From the NCBI GenBank assembly GCA_025330725.1, contig JAIWND010000030.1, positions 1 through 64,000 on the forward strand: a stretch of DNA of 64,000 bases, written 5' to 3'. The position numbers and the translations under genes are program-made. A model generated the notes under the pieces. That model saw only the letters and a list, made by a program, of their open reading frames with translations. It did no database searches and was not told the DNA's origin. The DNA comes from Chlamydoabsidia padenii (Eukaryota; Mucoromycota; Mucoromycetes; Mucorales; Cunninghamellaceae). Below, one piece after another: positions 62,317 to 64,000 of the stretch (within the stretch, counting starts at the first letter, position 1; each line of letters begins with the position of its first letter).

Positions 62317-62743
62317 GATAAAAAGTATGCAAATGTGTTGTAAGGAAGAAAGATAGAAAAATAAAAAGAAGGAAGGAAATAAAAGAAAAAGAAAGAAAGG
62401 AAAAAATAGTTTCGAGACTGCTCCCTGAATGAGTCAACCCCACTTTCACCCAAAGGACCTCGGGCGGGATTTGAATTACTGATCTATCAAATAGACTTTC
62501 TTGATCTTTTCATCCGAGCACTAACCTTCCTTTTATTTGTTCCGAAAAAGTAAACGATCATTTACTTTATGGATCATTTTTGTTCCCTTCGTTAGGACTT
62601 GGCCATACAAGAGAACTGATGAAGGAAACCTTTTTGACAGGTTATCGGCGTTTGAATATTCTACAACAATGGCCTGATCACTCTTTGATCTTTTTCATAG
62701 AACGATCATGAAGGGGTTCTCGGTTTGATTGAATAGAACAAGT

Positions 62744-62804
<61 letters not shown>

Positions 62805-64000
62805 CACACTCACACTCACATTACTAAAAAAGAGTCTATCTACTTGTTTGATACAGACAAAAGAATAAAAAGGGTTCATACCTAAAAAGAATCACTCGGC
62901 GGTCATTGGTTGGCGATAACAAATTCAACCTACGTTGGATCTCCGTCTATTCCTTTTTTGGTAAGCTATCGCATAAGAAAAAGGGTACATATACCCCAAT
63001 AGTGTATAAAAATTATACAGGAGGACATCCAAAAAAAAAAACTAGCCGTAAATGGCCGGGGTAATCATCTATCAATTCTATTGGGAAAGCTTAAACTACA
63101 CACATATGGACATTTTTCAAAACGTCGGCAATGGAGGGCGTGGCAAAGATAAGAGGATGTTTTTATTGTACAGTACAAGGTAACTTCAACTTGCTACATA
63201 TCATACATGGATTTCCAATGATTATTCATACGTGAGGGGCAAGTGATTCTGTCACTGTGGAAGCAAAACCATCAACTTTTATAACAAGCACAGAAAAAGA
63301 GCTGGTGATTGAGATCAACGACCCACATCAAGACGTTCAAACCCCGCCGACTTCGGTTACTCTAAGGCAGATACTTTTATTAAATCAAACAAAAACGAAT
63401 AAAAGAAAAGACTATCATGTAGCTGTCACTCTCCAATCAAATCATTAAATGCCTTGGGCAGGGTGGCATAGCACATAACCCGGCCAGAATGTTGATTTTT
63501 TATTAGGTTCCAAATATTTAGTGGGAACACCCCTCTCGTACTTGCATTTTGATTCATCGTAGAGATCGCAATCAGTTTTTTTGAAAAGCTTCAACTCAAT
63601 CGACATTATCTTTGAGCTAAGTGCATTTGTTCACGGGAACTTCAAACGTATCTCAGAAATACTTGACTTTTCCCTTGACTACGTATTGGGCAGAAACGAC
63701 GGAAAGAAGAAAAGCGGCCAAAAGACTGATGGAAACAAGTTTCATAATGTTGATGAGGGAAAGGTGGAAAAAATCAGTTGGATGTCTTGAATTTTATATT
63801 AAAAAGATGTAAAAAATAAATAGATGCAGAGTGTTGGCATCAATTTCATGCTTTTAGGAGTTTCCCATTTCACTTGTGTGGTGATCTTCAACCCATCCTG
63901 CAATACTGTACTAATGATTATAGATAAAATTAAAGTTTTTGGATCGATCGACACTACTTTTTTTCCACTGTGAGGGTGATTACTCATTATGAAAAAAAAA
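62317..64000. other. Gene-poor right end of window
   Basis: The first ~100 bp are the glutamine synthetase promoter (GAAA/AAGG-rich). No firm gene follows. Short frames at 63257-63448 (TEKELVIEINDPHQDVQ) and 63581-63790 (FELSAFVHGNFKRISEILDF) have protein-like texture but no introns, domains or neighbours to support them; either could be an exon of a gene extending beyond the window or a remnant. Confidence 0.4.
62747..62820. repeat. (CA)n microsatellite
   Basis: About 25 CA repeats followed by five CACTCA/CACT units, upstream of the glutamine synthetase gene and outside any coding sequence. Confidence 0.95.

Overview
The window is nuclear DNA of a filamentous fungus. Genes carry many short introns (about 50-90 nt, GT-AG with one GC-AG candidate), intergenic DNA is AT-rich with long homopolymer and microsatellite tracts, and CAG/CAA-type glutamine repeats are common in coding sequence. 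A type III glutamine synthetase, a CHD6-9-type remodeller and the transposon families present point to an early-diverging fungus, most likely Mucoromycota (Mucorales). This is inference: no rRNA or marker gene allows a species call.

Layout. 0.5-1.2 kb: SAM-dependent O-methyltransferase. 1.6-3.7 kb (-): PTM1/lung-7TM Golgi receptor-like protein. 3.8-7.3 kb (-): decayed transposon region with a MULE-like transposase, a USP-like Cys-box domain and the catalytic half of a Fanzor (eukaryotic TnpB homologue). 7.7-9.6 kb (-): membrane-anchored ZZ/EF-hand protein. 9.7-10.7 kb: GPALPP/DUF3752 protein. 10.9-11.9 kb (-): TLC-domain membrane protein. 14.8-21.2 kb (-): CHD-type chromatin remodeller, bracketed by two inverted copies of a dispersed repeat (12.5-13.7 and 22.8-24.8 kb). 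25.3-28.9 kb: an intact 1118-codon CACTA/Plavaka-like transposase with a divergent 35-codon Cys-rich two-exon gene. 29.5-30.9 kb (-): three-RRM protein. 32-33.7 kb (-): PH-domain protein. 33.8-35.6 kb (-): Mn-type CDF transporter. 36.1-38.7 kb: sugar-porter MFS transporter. 38.9-42.2 kb: Fanzor C-terminal relic, duplicated gene tails, tRNA-Ser(GCT), LTR-like repeats. 42.2-43.8 kb (-): PD-(D/E)XK-like protein. 44.8 kb: secreted beta/gamma-crystallin-like protein. 45.8-47.6 kb: lariat debranching enzyme DBR1. 47.7-50.0 kb (-): small basic protein and UPF0658-type Golgi membrane protein. 50.2-52.2 kb: a 276-bp TIR unit, coding debris and a ~97-bp tandem repeat. 52.4-58.4 kb: two tandem Fanzor relics. 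58.7-59.6 kb: a 981-bp TIR element. 59.8-62.3 kb (-): type III glutamine synthetase. 62.3-64 kb: gene-poor.

The housekeeping genes do not form an operon-like unit and look functionally independent. The unifying theme is mobile DNA. At least four Fanzor remnants lie in 64 kb. One follows a MULE/USP transposase on the same strand, and two stand in tandem with different RuvC catalytic aspartates replaced. All four are broken here, so they are best read as fossils of an active Fanzor/transposon population elsewhere in the genome. All family assignments rest on reading motifs by eye; no database search was run.
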